64,000 nucleotides of DNA, from NCBI RefSeq assembly GCF_001746295.1, contig NZ_MJAH01000011.1, positions 72,957-136,956 on the forward strand, in the 5' to 3' direction. Below, in pieces: positions 34,007 to 41,224 of this stretch. The notes beneath the pieces are model-generated. The model did no database searches. It saw only the letters and a list, made by a program, of their open reading frames with translations, and was not told the DNA's origin. This DNA is from Streptomyces sp. LUP47B. Lineage in GTDB: Bacteria; Actinomycetota; Actinomycetes; Streptomycetales; Streptomycetaceae. A program made the position numbers and the translations under genes. Numbering within the stretch: the first letter of the stretch is position 1; each line of letters begins with the position of its first letter.

Positions 34007-35695
34007 ATGCCCATACTCAACAGAAAACGGCTCTGGACAACAACCGTCACTCTGGCCCTCGCCCTCGCCCTCGGAGTCGCGGGCCCCGCGTCCGCCGCGG
34101 ACGTCAACAACGTCAAGAACGCCGGCTTCGAGTCCGGCCTGACCAACTGGACCTGCTCGGCGAGCAGCGGCACGACCGTCTCCTCCCCCGTGCACGGCGG
34201 CTCGGCCGCGCTGAAGGCGACGCCGGCCGGACAGGACAACGCCCAGTGCGTCCAGACGGTGGCCGTCAAGCCGAACGCCACGTACACCCTGAGCGCCTGG
34301 GTGCAGGGCGGCTACGCCTACCTCGGCGCGACCGGCACCGGCACGACGGACGTGTCGACCTGGACCCCCGACACCGCGTCCTGGAAGCAGCTGACGACCA
34401 CCTTCACGACGGGCGCCTCGACGACCTCGGTGACGGTGTACACGCACGGCTGGTACGGACAGGCCGCGTACCTCGCGGACGACGTGTCGGTGTACGGCCC
34501 GGACGGGGGCGGCGGGGGCGATCCCACCCCCACCGTCCCGGCGGCGCCGGCCGGTCTGGCGGTCTCCGGCACGTCCTCGTCGTCCGTCTCCCTGTCCTGG
34601 AACGCGGTGTCGGGCGCGACGGGCTACAACGTCTACCGGAACGGTACGAAGGTCACGGCGGTGACCGGGGCCTCGGCGACCGTGGCCGGGCTGGCCGCGT
34701 CGACCTCGTACAGCTTCCAGGTCACGGCGGTGAACTCGGCGGGTGAGTCCGTGAAGTCGGGCGCGGTGACGGGGACGACGACGGCTTCCCAGGGCAACGG
34801 GGGCGGCGCGCTGCCGAAGCACGCGGTGACCGGGTACTGGCAGAACTTCAACAACGGGGCGACGGTCCAGAAGCTGTCGGCCGTGCAGTCGCAGTACGAC
34901 ATCATCGCGGTCGCGTTCGCGGACGCGACCGCGACTCCGGGTGCCGTGACCTTCAACCTCGACTCGGCCGGGCTCGGCGGGTACACGGTCGACCAGTTCA
35001 AGGCGGACATCAAGGCGAAGCAGGCGGCCGGGAAGAAGGTCGTGGTCTCCGTGGGCGGCCAGAACGGCACGGTCTCGGTGAGCGACCCGACGTCGGCGGC
35101 GAACTTCGCGAACTCGGTGTACGCGCTGATGCAGACGTACGGCTTCGACGGGGTCGACATCGATCTGGAGAACGGGCTCAACGCCACCTATATGTCACAG
35201 GCGTTGCGATCGCTGTCGGCGAAGGCGGGGTCGGGTCTGGTCCTCACGATGGCGCCCCAGACCATCGACATGCAGTCGACGTCCAACGCGTACTTCCAGA
35301 CCGCGCTGAACGTGAAGGACATCCTCACGGTCGTCAACATGCAGTACTACAACAGCGGTTCGATGCTGGGCTGCGACGGCAAGGTCTACTCGCAGGGCTC
35401 GGTGGACTTCCTGACCGCCCTGGCGTGCATCCAGCTGGAGGGCGGACTGTCGCCGTCCCAGGTGGGGTTGGGCCTGCCGGCGTCCACGAGCGGGGCGGGC
35501 AGCGGCTATGTCTCGCCCTCCGTGGTGAACAACGCGCTGGACTGTCTGACGAAGGGCACGGGTTGCGGTTCCTTCAAGCCGTCGAAGACCTACCCGGACC
35601 TGCGCGGCGCCATGACCTGGTCGACGAACTGGGACGCGGCGGCGGGCAACGCGTGGTCCAACACGGTGGGACCGCACGTGCACGGGTTGTCGTAG
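34007..35695 (+). CDS. Secreted GH18 chitinase with N-terminal carbohydrate-binding and FnIII domains
   Basis: 562 residues. Signal peptide 1-28 (ALALALGVAGPASA|AD). A beta-sandwich carbohydrate-binding module (~30-165: NAGFESGLTNWTCSASSGTT), a Gly/Pro linker, a fibronectin III domain (~180-262: PAGLAVSGTSSSSVSLSWNA), and a GH18 barrel. The catalytic motif DGVDIDLEN is at ~381-389 with the acid Glu at ~388; MAPQTIDM and MQYYN are further active-site strands. Breaks chitin outside the cell. The start ATG has no obvious ribosome site and the operator is very close, so the start or a leaderless-like arrangement needs thought. Confidence 0.92.
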   Translation: MPILNRKRLWTTTVTLALALALGVAGPASAADVNNVKNAGFESGLTNWTCSASSGTTVSSPVHGGSAALKATPAGQDNAQCVQTVAVKPNATYTLSAWVQGGYAYLGATGTGTTDVSTWTPDTASWKQLTTTFTTGASTTSVTVYTHGWYGQAAYLADDVSVYGPDGGGGGDPTPTVPAAPAGLAVSGTSSSSVSLSWNAVSGATGYNVYRNGTKVTAVTGASATVAGLAASTSYSFQVTAVNSAGESVKSGAVTGTTTASQGNGGGALPKHAVTGYWQNFNNGATVQKLSAVQSQYDIIAVAFADATATPGAVTFNLDSAGLGGYTVDQFKADIKAKQAAGKKVVVSVGGQNGTVSVSDPTSAANFANSVYALMQTYGFDGVDIDLENGLNATYMSQALRSLSAKAGSGLVLTMAPQTIDMQSTSNAYFQTALNVKDILTVVNMQYYNSGSMLGCDGKVYSQGSVDFLTALACIQLEGGLSPSQVGLGLPASTSGAGSGYVSPSVVNNALDCLTKGTGCGSFKPSKTYPDLRGAMTWSTNWDAAAGNAWSNTVGPHVHGLS

Positions 35696-35702
35696 CCGTC
35701 GG

Positions 35703-36020
35703 TCAGGACGCGGCCGGGTTGTCGCCCTGGACGACCGCCATGACTTCCCGGCCCGTCTGCCCGATCGTCGGCAGCAGCTCCCGCGCACCCGTGCCGCGGA
35801 GCGTGACCAGGGCGGAGTGCCCGGGGTCGACCGTGGGGTCCGGGCGGTGGTAGCGCACGATGCTCGTCACCGCCAGATCGATCGGCGCGCGTGTGTCGCG
35901 GACCAGCGAGAAGCGGGCGCCCAGGCGGACGGGGCCGCTGAGGCAGCGCACGACGACCGTCACCTCCGTCGCCGTTGCGCTCCGCACCTCATGGATCTGG
36001 AGCTCCGCGGCCACCGTCAC
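35703..36020 (-). CDS. Small conserved hypothetical protein
   Basis: 105 residues from a GTG that overlaps the upstream stop (GTGA). Beta-rich: AAELQIHEVRSATATEVTVV, VRLGARFSLVRDTRAPIDLA, HSALVTLRGTGA. It suggests a small beta-barrel; no catalytic residues. It faces the chitinase tail to tail with a 7-base gap and is coupled to the next gene upstream. Confidence 0.55.
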   Translation of the reverse strand: MTVAAELQIHEVRSATATEVTVVVRCLSGPVRLGARFSLVRDTRAPIDLAVTSIVRYHRPDPTVDPGHSALVTLRGTGARELLPTIGQTGREVMAVVQGDNPAAS

Positions 36021-36415
36021 GCCAGTGGCCGGTAGTACCCGAGGACCGGTGCCAGCTGGGCGAACCACCGGCCCAGGGTGTCCCGGCTCTTGGCGTCGAC
36101 GACGCACTCGTAGAAGCGGCTGTCGAGGTGGATGACGGCCACCATCAGGGTCTTGCCGTTCGGGCCCGCCTTGTAGTGGACGCTGCGGATCTCGTGCCAG
36201 GGGAACTCGGCGGAGTGGCCGTGGTCCTCGAAGGCGACGCCCACGGAGTCGACGACGACGGAGTTGTGGCGGTCGACAGCCATGAACTCCGGGCCCCCGG
36301 GCGCCTCCTGGGGTGGCTGAGGGGCGAAGGCCGACGGGGGCGGTGGCGGGCCGAACCCCTGCGGGGCGCCGTACGGGTGGGGCTGGTTGCCGTAGGGCGG
36401 TGGCGGGGTGGTCAT
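36017..36415 (-). CDS. Hypothetical protein with Pro-rich N-terminus
   Basis: 132 residues. The first 40 are Pro/Gln-rich (PPPPYGNQPHPYGAPQG), then a compact domain MAVDRHNSVVVDSVGVAFED and FPWHEIRSVHYKAGPNGKTL, with LDSRFYECVVDAKSRDTL, reminiscent of PH-like Streptomyces domains. The 45309-45866 protein has a related-looking core (FRWDEIGAVE). Function unknown. Confidence 0.55.
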   Translation of the reverse strand: MTTPPPPYGNQPHPYGAPQGFGPPPPPSAFAPQPPQEAPGGPEFMAVDRHNSVVVDSVGVAFEDHGHSAEFPWHEIRSVHYKAGPNGKTLMVAVIHLDSRFYECVVDAKSRDTLGRWFAQLAPVLGYYRPLA

Positions 36416-36537
36416 CGGTATCCGTCCCCTGGCGTCGCGGACTGCTTCCAGTTCATGTGAAACATTCTCCCCACCTCACAGCGTCAGTGAAGTGAGGACC
36501 TCTTCCAAGGCCGGGCGCACAGCACCAGGGGGATCAC

Positions 36538-37044
36538 ATGAGACAGGCCCGCGCGGACGAGTACGCGGAGTTCGCCGCTGCCCGGGCCGGCCACCTGTAC
36601 CGGTCGGCGTGTCTGCTGACCGCGGGTGACACTCATCTCGCGGAGGACCTGGTGCAGGAAGCGCTCGGGCGGATCTACGTCCGCTGGAACCGGATCTCCG
36701 TCGTCGGCAACCCCGCGGCGTATGCGCAGACCGTCCTGGTCCGGGTGTTCCTGACCCATCAGCGCCGCCGCAGTAGCAGAGAGCGCGCGACCGACGTCCT
36801 GCCGGAGACGGCCGCCGCCGGTGTCGACACGCCCCTGCGGCTGACGCTGCTCGACGCCCTCGCACGGCTGCCCGCCAAGGACCGGGCCGTGGTCGTCCTG
36901 CGCTACTGGGAGGACCGCTCCATCGAGGAGACCGCAGGTGTCCTGAACGCCAGCGCGGCAGCCGTCCGCACGCGCTGCACCCGAGCCCTCAAGCAGCTGC
37001 GAGGGCTCCTCGGCGAGGACATCGGCGCCTACGCCCGGCCCTGA
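36538..37044 (+). CDS. SigE-family ECF RNA polymerase sigma factor
   Basis: 168 residues. Region 2: EFAAARAGHLYRSACLLTAG, HLAEDLVQEALGRIYVRWNR; region 4: RLPAKDRAVVVLRYWEDRSIEETAGVL then AVRTRCTRALKQLR, quoted in parts. SigE-family ECF proteins in Streptomyces respond to envelope signals through a membrane partner. The next gene, 50 bases downstream, is a single-span membrane protein and a likely partner. Confidence 0.86.
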   Translation: MRQARADEYAEFAAARAGHLYRSACLLTAGDTHLAEDLVQEALGRIYVRWNRISVVGNPAAYAQTVLVRVFLTHQRRRSSRERATDVLPETAAAGVDTPLRLTLLDALARLPAKDRAVVVLRYWEDRSIEETAGVLNASAAAVRTRCTRALKQLRGLLGEDIGAYARP

Positions 37045-37094
37045 CCGCCCCCTGACTTCCCTTTCGTCCTACCGACCGGAACGGTGGCTGCCCC

Positions 37095-38339
37095 ATGCCC
37101 GCAGACCAGCACACAGACCCCTTCGAGGAGCGGTTCGCCGCCGCCCTGCACGAGACCGGCGGCGGGTTCGACACCGACCGCACGACCCTCGCCGCACGCG
37201 GCGCGGAGCGGGGCCGGCGCAAGCGGTTCGTGCGGCGGGCCGCTGTCGCCGGGGGCGCCGCGAGTGTCGTGCTCGCCTGCGTCGGCGGGGCGCTGGTCCT
37301 GCGGCCGGGCGGTACGGCGACCGAGGCCGTGCCGTCGTCCGCGACGGCCTCCGCCAAGCCGAAGCCGAGCATCACGGCCACGCTCGCGACCGACGAGGAG
37401 ATGATCGAGACTCTCAAGAACCTGTTGCCGAAGGGTGACTTCAGCGAGGAGCGCGGGCAGGGCACCGTGCGGACCCACAAGCTGAAGGTGCCCGCGCCGT
37501 CCGCCGGGCTCGTCTTCGACGACGGCAAGGGCGCCGCGGCCATCGGGGTCAGCGTGGGCCGGGTGCAGCCGGGGGGTACGACGGCCCGGCAGGCGGCCCA
37601 GTGCCCCGACCGGGTGTACATCCCGTACGACGCCTGCAAGACCAGTCGGCTCGCCGACGGCTCCGTGGTCACCGTGCTCCAGGGCTACGAGTATCCCGAC
37701 CGCAGGGTGGACACCAAGTGCTGGACCGCCGAGCTGGTCACCCCGACCGGGCAGCACATCACCGTCAGCGAGTGGAACGCGGCCGCCGAGAAGGACAAGC
37801 CCGTCACCCGGACCGATCCTCCGCTGGACCCGGCCCAGCTGACACGGCTGGCGGCGGCGAAGGAGTGGCGCACCGTCGCGAACGCCCTCCCCGATCCGCT
37901 CCCCGAGCCTGAACTCCCCGGCTCCGACCTGCACGCCCGCACCCACCTGCTGGCCCTGCTGCCGAAGGGGCTGAAGGTGACCGACAAGAGCAGCGACGAC
38001 GGCGACTTCGCCTACGCCGTGGTCGATGACGGCAAGGGCAAAAGCATGGTCCAGGTCAATGTGCAGCCCGACATGCTGGACTCGGTCGCCGACCTCTTCG
38101 GCTCGGACTCCGAGACCCTGCCCGACGGCACCCGGGTCGCCGTCAAGCAGGGCCCCGGGGACAGGGGCGACCAGGTCATGTGGACCGTCGACACCATGCG
38201 AGCCGACGGGAAGCGCGTGGTGATCAGCGCCTTCAACGCCGGCACCCAGAACGAGCCCGCGACCCGTGAGGCCCCCGCGCTGACCATCGCCCAGATGCGG
38301 AAGATGGCGCTCGACGCCCTGTGGTGGAGCGGCAGTTAG
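37095..38339 (+). CDS. Membrane-anchored protein, putative sigma-factor partner
   Basis: 414 residues. Short cytoplasmic Arg-rich N-terminus (RGAERGRRKRFVRRA), one membrane helix (AGGAASVVLACVGGALVL), then a long extracellular part with two related blocks (LLPKGDFSEERGQGT and LLPKGLKVTDKSSDDGD). This layout fits a sensor or anti-sigma partner of the SigE-family factor upstream, though no anti-sigma motif is visible. Its stop overlaps the transporter stop on the other strand. Confidence 0.6.
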   Translation: MPADQHTDPFEERFAAALHETGGGFDTDRTTLAARGAERGRRKRFVRRAAVAGGAASVVLACVGGALVLRPGGTATEAVPSSATASAKPKPSITATLATDEEMIETLKNLLPKGDFSEERGQGTVRTHKLKVPAPSAGLVFDDGKGAAAIGVSVGRVQPGGTTARQAAQCPDRVYIPYDACKTSRLADGSVVTVLQGYEYPDRRVDTKCWTAELVTPTGQHITVSEWNAAAEKDKPVTRTDPPLDPAQLTRLAAAKEWRTVANALPDPLPEPELPGSDLHARTHLLALLPKGLKVTDKSSDDGDFAYAVVDDGKGKSMVQVNVQPDMLDSVADLFGSDSETLPDGTRVAVKQGPGDRGDQVMWTVDTMRADGKRVVISAFNAGTQNEPATREAPALTIAQMRKMALDALWWSGS

Positions 38340-39652
38340 AAGAACTCCGACCACGGCTGGTCCCAGATCTGCTTCACGCACAGGACCAGGAACAGCAGGC
38401 CCGCGATCGCCAGCATGCCGTTGCTCAGGGGACCGTTGCGCCACTCCCTGGGCGTGCGGGAGGTGTTCAGCAGCCACATCAGCGTGCCGGCCAGGAAGGG
38501 CAGGAAGGCCGCACCGAGGACGCCGTAGATGATGACCAGGCGGAAGGGCTGGCCCTGGAAGAGCAGGACCATCGGCGGGAACGTCAGCCAGAGCAGATAC
38601 GCGCGGAAGGGCCAGGAGCGCTCGCGCGAACCGGACGCGACCTTCTGGCCGGAGGCCGCCGCGCCCTCGTCGCCGCGGTACCGCGCCACGAAGTCCGCGA
38701 ACATCAGGCTCACCCCGTGCCAGACGCCGATCAGCGAGGTGAAGGAGGTGGCGAAGAAGCCGATCAGGAAGAACTTGGCGGTCGCCGACCCGTACTCGTC
38801 CTCCAGGATGTCGCTCAGCTGGACGAGCCCCTTGTCGCCGCTCGCGATCGCCACATTGGCGCTGTGCAGCAGTTCCGCGCCGACGAAGAGCATGGCGACG
38901 ACGAAGATCCCGGTGGTGATGTAGGCGACCCGGTTGTCCAGGCGCATCACCTTCATCCAGCCGGTGTTGGTCCACCCCTTGGCGTTGACCCAGTAGCCGT
39001 ACGCCGCGAGCGTGATCGTGCCGCCGACGCCGCCGATCAGACCGAGGGTGTTGAGGATCGAGTCCTTCTCGTCGGGCAGGACGGGGAGCAGGCCCGCGAG
39101 GGCGTCGCCCAGGTTGGGGGTGACCCTGATCGCCAGGTACACCGTCACCACGAACATGACGCCCACCAGGACCGTCATGACCTTCTCGAACACCGCGTAC
39201 TTGTTGAACCAGACGAAGACCAGGCCGACAAGACCGCAGGCGATGGCCCACCACTCGAGGTCCATCACGTCCGGGAACAGCGCCTGAAGGGGCAGCGCGC
39301 TCGACGACATCGCCGCCGCGCCGTACACGAAGCCCCAGATCACCACGTAGACGGCGAAGAACCAGGTGGTCCAGCGGCCCAGGCTCGCCCAGCCGTCGAA
39401 CAGGGTGCTGCCGGTGGACAGATGCCAGCGGCCCGCCGCCTCCGCGAGGGAGATCTTGACCAGACAGCCGATCACGGCGGCCCACAGCAGGGTGTAGCCG
39501 AAGTTGCTGCCCGCGATGAGCGTGGCGACCAGGTCCCCGGCGCCGACGCCGGTCGCGGCGACGACGATCCCCGGGCCGATGTACCGCCAACTGGACTTGC
39601 GCGGTACGGAGTTCGTCTCACCGGTCACTGTGTTGTCCGTGGTGTCCGCCAT
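38336..39652 (-). CDS. Nramp-related membrane transporter lacking the canonical DPGN site
   Basis: 438 residues, about 11 membrane helices. Begins SWRYIGPGIVVAATGVGAGD, where ordinary Nramp proteins have DPGN for metal binding; here the helix reads VGAGDLVAT. Helix 6 has no MPH either (ITLAAYGYWVNAKGWTNTGW). Members of the Nramp fold without these motifs carry other substrates, so a divalent-iron/manganese function is doubtful. I start at ATG 39652; a TTG nine bases upstream is possible. Confidence 0.75.
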   Translation of the reverse strand: MADTTDNTVTGETNSVPRKSSWRYIGPGIVVAATGVGAGDLVATLIAGSNFGYTLLWAAVIGCLVKISLAEAAGRWHLSTGSTLFDGWASLGRWTTWFFAVYVVIWGFVYGAAAMSSSALPLQALFPDVMDLEWWAIACGLVGLVFVWFNKYAVFEKVMTVLVGVMFVVTVYLAIRVTPNLGDALAGLLPVLPDEKDSILNTLGLIGGVGGTITLAAYGYWVNAKGWTNTGWMKVMRLDNRVAYITTGIFVVAMLFVGAELLHSANVAIASGDKGLVQLSDILEDEYGSATAKFFLIGFFATSFTSLIGVWHGVSLMFADFVARYRGDEGAAASGQKVASGSRERSWPFRAYLLWLTFPPMVLLFQGQPFRLVIIYGVLGAAFLPFLAGTLMWLLNTSRTPREWRNGPLSNGMLAIAGLLFLVLCVKQIWDQPWSEFF

Positions 39653-39709
39653 GAAGGTCAAGAAACCCTAAAGATCGTGACCCGGCAAGAGGGCGTGCGG
39701 TGAAGGAAA

Positions 39710-40207
39710 TCAGTGGTCGCCCGGGGGGCGTCCACCGCAGCCGGCGCCCCCGCAGGTGCCCAGTTCGAACCAGACCGTCTTGCCCCGCCCGTCCTCGTGC
39801 CAGCCCCAGCGCAGCGCGAGCGCCTCCACCAGGAACATCCCGCGGCCGCTCTCCGCGACCCCGGCGTCCAGCACCTGCGGGACGCGCCGGCCGGAGTCGG
39901 CGACCTCGCAGCGCAGCAGGCCGTGCGCGGCGGACAGGGTGAGGGTGAAGCTGCCGGCCGAGTGCAGCAGGGCGTTGGTGGCCAGTTCGCTCACGAGGAG
40001 TTCGGCGGTGTCCGCCAGGTCGTCCCGCTCCGCGAGCCCCCACCCCTCCAGCTGTCTTCGGACCTCGGCCCTGGCCTCGCGCACCGCGACCGGTCGGGGC
40101 TCGTACTCGACACTCAAGTGACCTGCTCCCAGGGGAGGTTGGGGGTAGGCGGCGTAACGAGGGTCGGGATCCGGAAGGCGTCCCCCGGAGAGTCGCAGCA
40201 TGTTCAC
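39710..40207 (-). CDS. RsbW-like ATP-binding regulatory protein
   Basis: About 165 residues. GHKL ATPase: N-box TAELLVSELATNALLHSAGS, DSGRRVP as DxG box, G-box ESGRGMFLVEALALRWGW. Ends in a short Cys/Gly tail (GTCGGAGCGG). Likely an anti-sigma or partner-switch kinase. Start unsure: GTG at 40207 follows GGGGG; an ATG at 40258 begins with rare codons and an ATG at 40201 has no site. Confidence 0.78.
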   Translation of the reverse strand: MNMLRLSGGRLPDPDPRYAAYPQPPLGAGHLSVEYEPRPVAVREARAEVRRQLEGWGLAERDDLADTAELLVSELATNALLHSAGSFTLTLSAAHGLLRCEVADSGRRVPQVLDAGVAESGRGMFLVEALALRWGWHEDGRGKTVWFELGTCGGAGCGGRPPGDH

Positions 40208-40279
40208 AGGGTGGCCCCCGCGGGGGCGGGGCACACGGGGAGTACTACCTGATTCCATACCTACACCACATCTGTACGG

Positions 40280-41170
40280 CTACGCGTACTGCAGTCGTAC
40301 GGTCGACCCGTCCCGGTCGGCGCGTACGTCGACGTACGCACACACCTGGCGCGCGTACCAGAGCCCCTGGCCGGACTCCGGGTCGGTGGTGCCCGGCGGG
40401 ACGAACCCGGCGAGGGGGTCGTCCACGCGGCGCTGAGAGCGCAGTTCGCAGACACAGTGCGTGTCCCGCCCCCACAGCAGCGCGGTACCGGCCCGCTCCC
40501 CCACGGCCTGCGCGGCCTCGGCGACGGCCGTCGCGAACAGTTCAGCGTCGGCGGGCGGGAGACCACGCGCCTGCGCCCGGAGCCGTACGGCGTCGGCGGC
40601 CAGGTCGGTCAGGAGCTCCGCGTCCGGCGGGGGCGGCGCCAGGGGTACAGCGTCCAGCTCGGCGACCAGGCGTGCGGGCTCCTCGTACACGTCCGTGTCG
40701 GGGTGGGCCCTGCGGGCCGTGTCGATGATCGCGGGGCCCGCGGTGCGGGTGTCGTAGGCGCACAGCGCGGTGGTGGCGAGCGGCGCGAAGAGGAGGTTGG
40801 CGAGGGCCTCGTAGCGGATCCACTCCGTGGTCTCGCGGGGGGAACGGCCGGCCCTGCCGTTCCAGACGGGTTCCATGAGCAGGTGGATACGGCCGCCGGG
40901 CCCGGCATGCGCCGCGAGGTACCCGGCTCCCTGTGCGACCGCGTTCGCGGCGGAGCCGGTGTACCAGTCGGTGTGGTCGATGAGGGTGACGTGCCGGGCG
41001 TCCGTGCCGAGGGTGTCCCGGAGGAGTGCGAGGAGGTGGGGGGAGGCGATGGCCGCGGGCCGGGGTTCCTCGGGCGTGTCGAGCGCCTCCGCGAGGAAGG
41101 GGAGGGCGTTGGCGAGGAATTCCTCGTCGGTGGAGTGGACGGACATGCGGTGGTCGAAGGGGGTGCTCAT
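40280..41170 (-). CDS. MEDS-domain sensor with ATPase-like C-terminus
   Basis: 296 residues. N-terminal half has the MEDS pattern (HVTLIDHTDWYTGSAANAVA, YEALANLLFAPLATTALCAY). The C-terminal ~100 residues are GHKL-like (FATAVAEAAQAVGERAGTAL, SGQGLWYARQVCAYVDVRAD). Such proteins are sensor partners of anti-sigma networks. Twenty-one bases upstream of the RsbW-like gene's longest possible start, on the same strand, so they form a two-gene unit. Confidence 0.75.
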   Translation of the reverse strand: MSTPFDHRMSVHSTDEEFLANALPFLAEALDTPEEPRPAAIASPHLLALLRDTLGTDARHVTLIDHTDWYTGSAANAVAQGAGYLAAHAGPGGRIHLLMEPVWNGRAGRSPRETTEWIRYEALANLLFAPLATTALCAYDTRTAGPAIIDTARRAHPDTDVYEEPARLVAELDAVPLAPPPPDAELLTDLAADAVRLRAQARGLPPADAELFATAVAEAAQAVGERAGTALLWGRDTHCVCELRSQRRVDDPLAGFVPPGTTDPESGQGLWYARQVCAYVDVRADRDGSTVRLQYA

Positions 41171-41224
41171 GGGGGGATCCTTCGGTGGGATGGGTGTTCG
41201 GTGGACGAGGGTGGCTGGGACCTG

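Noticed and set aside
30898..34746. A 1282-codon open frame on the plus strand opposite the pilus genes
   Set aside because: It is antisense to several well-supported genes and has the composition of a GC-rich shadow frame with no domain.
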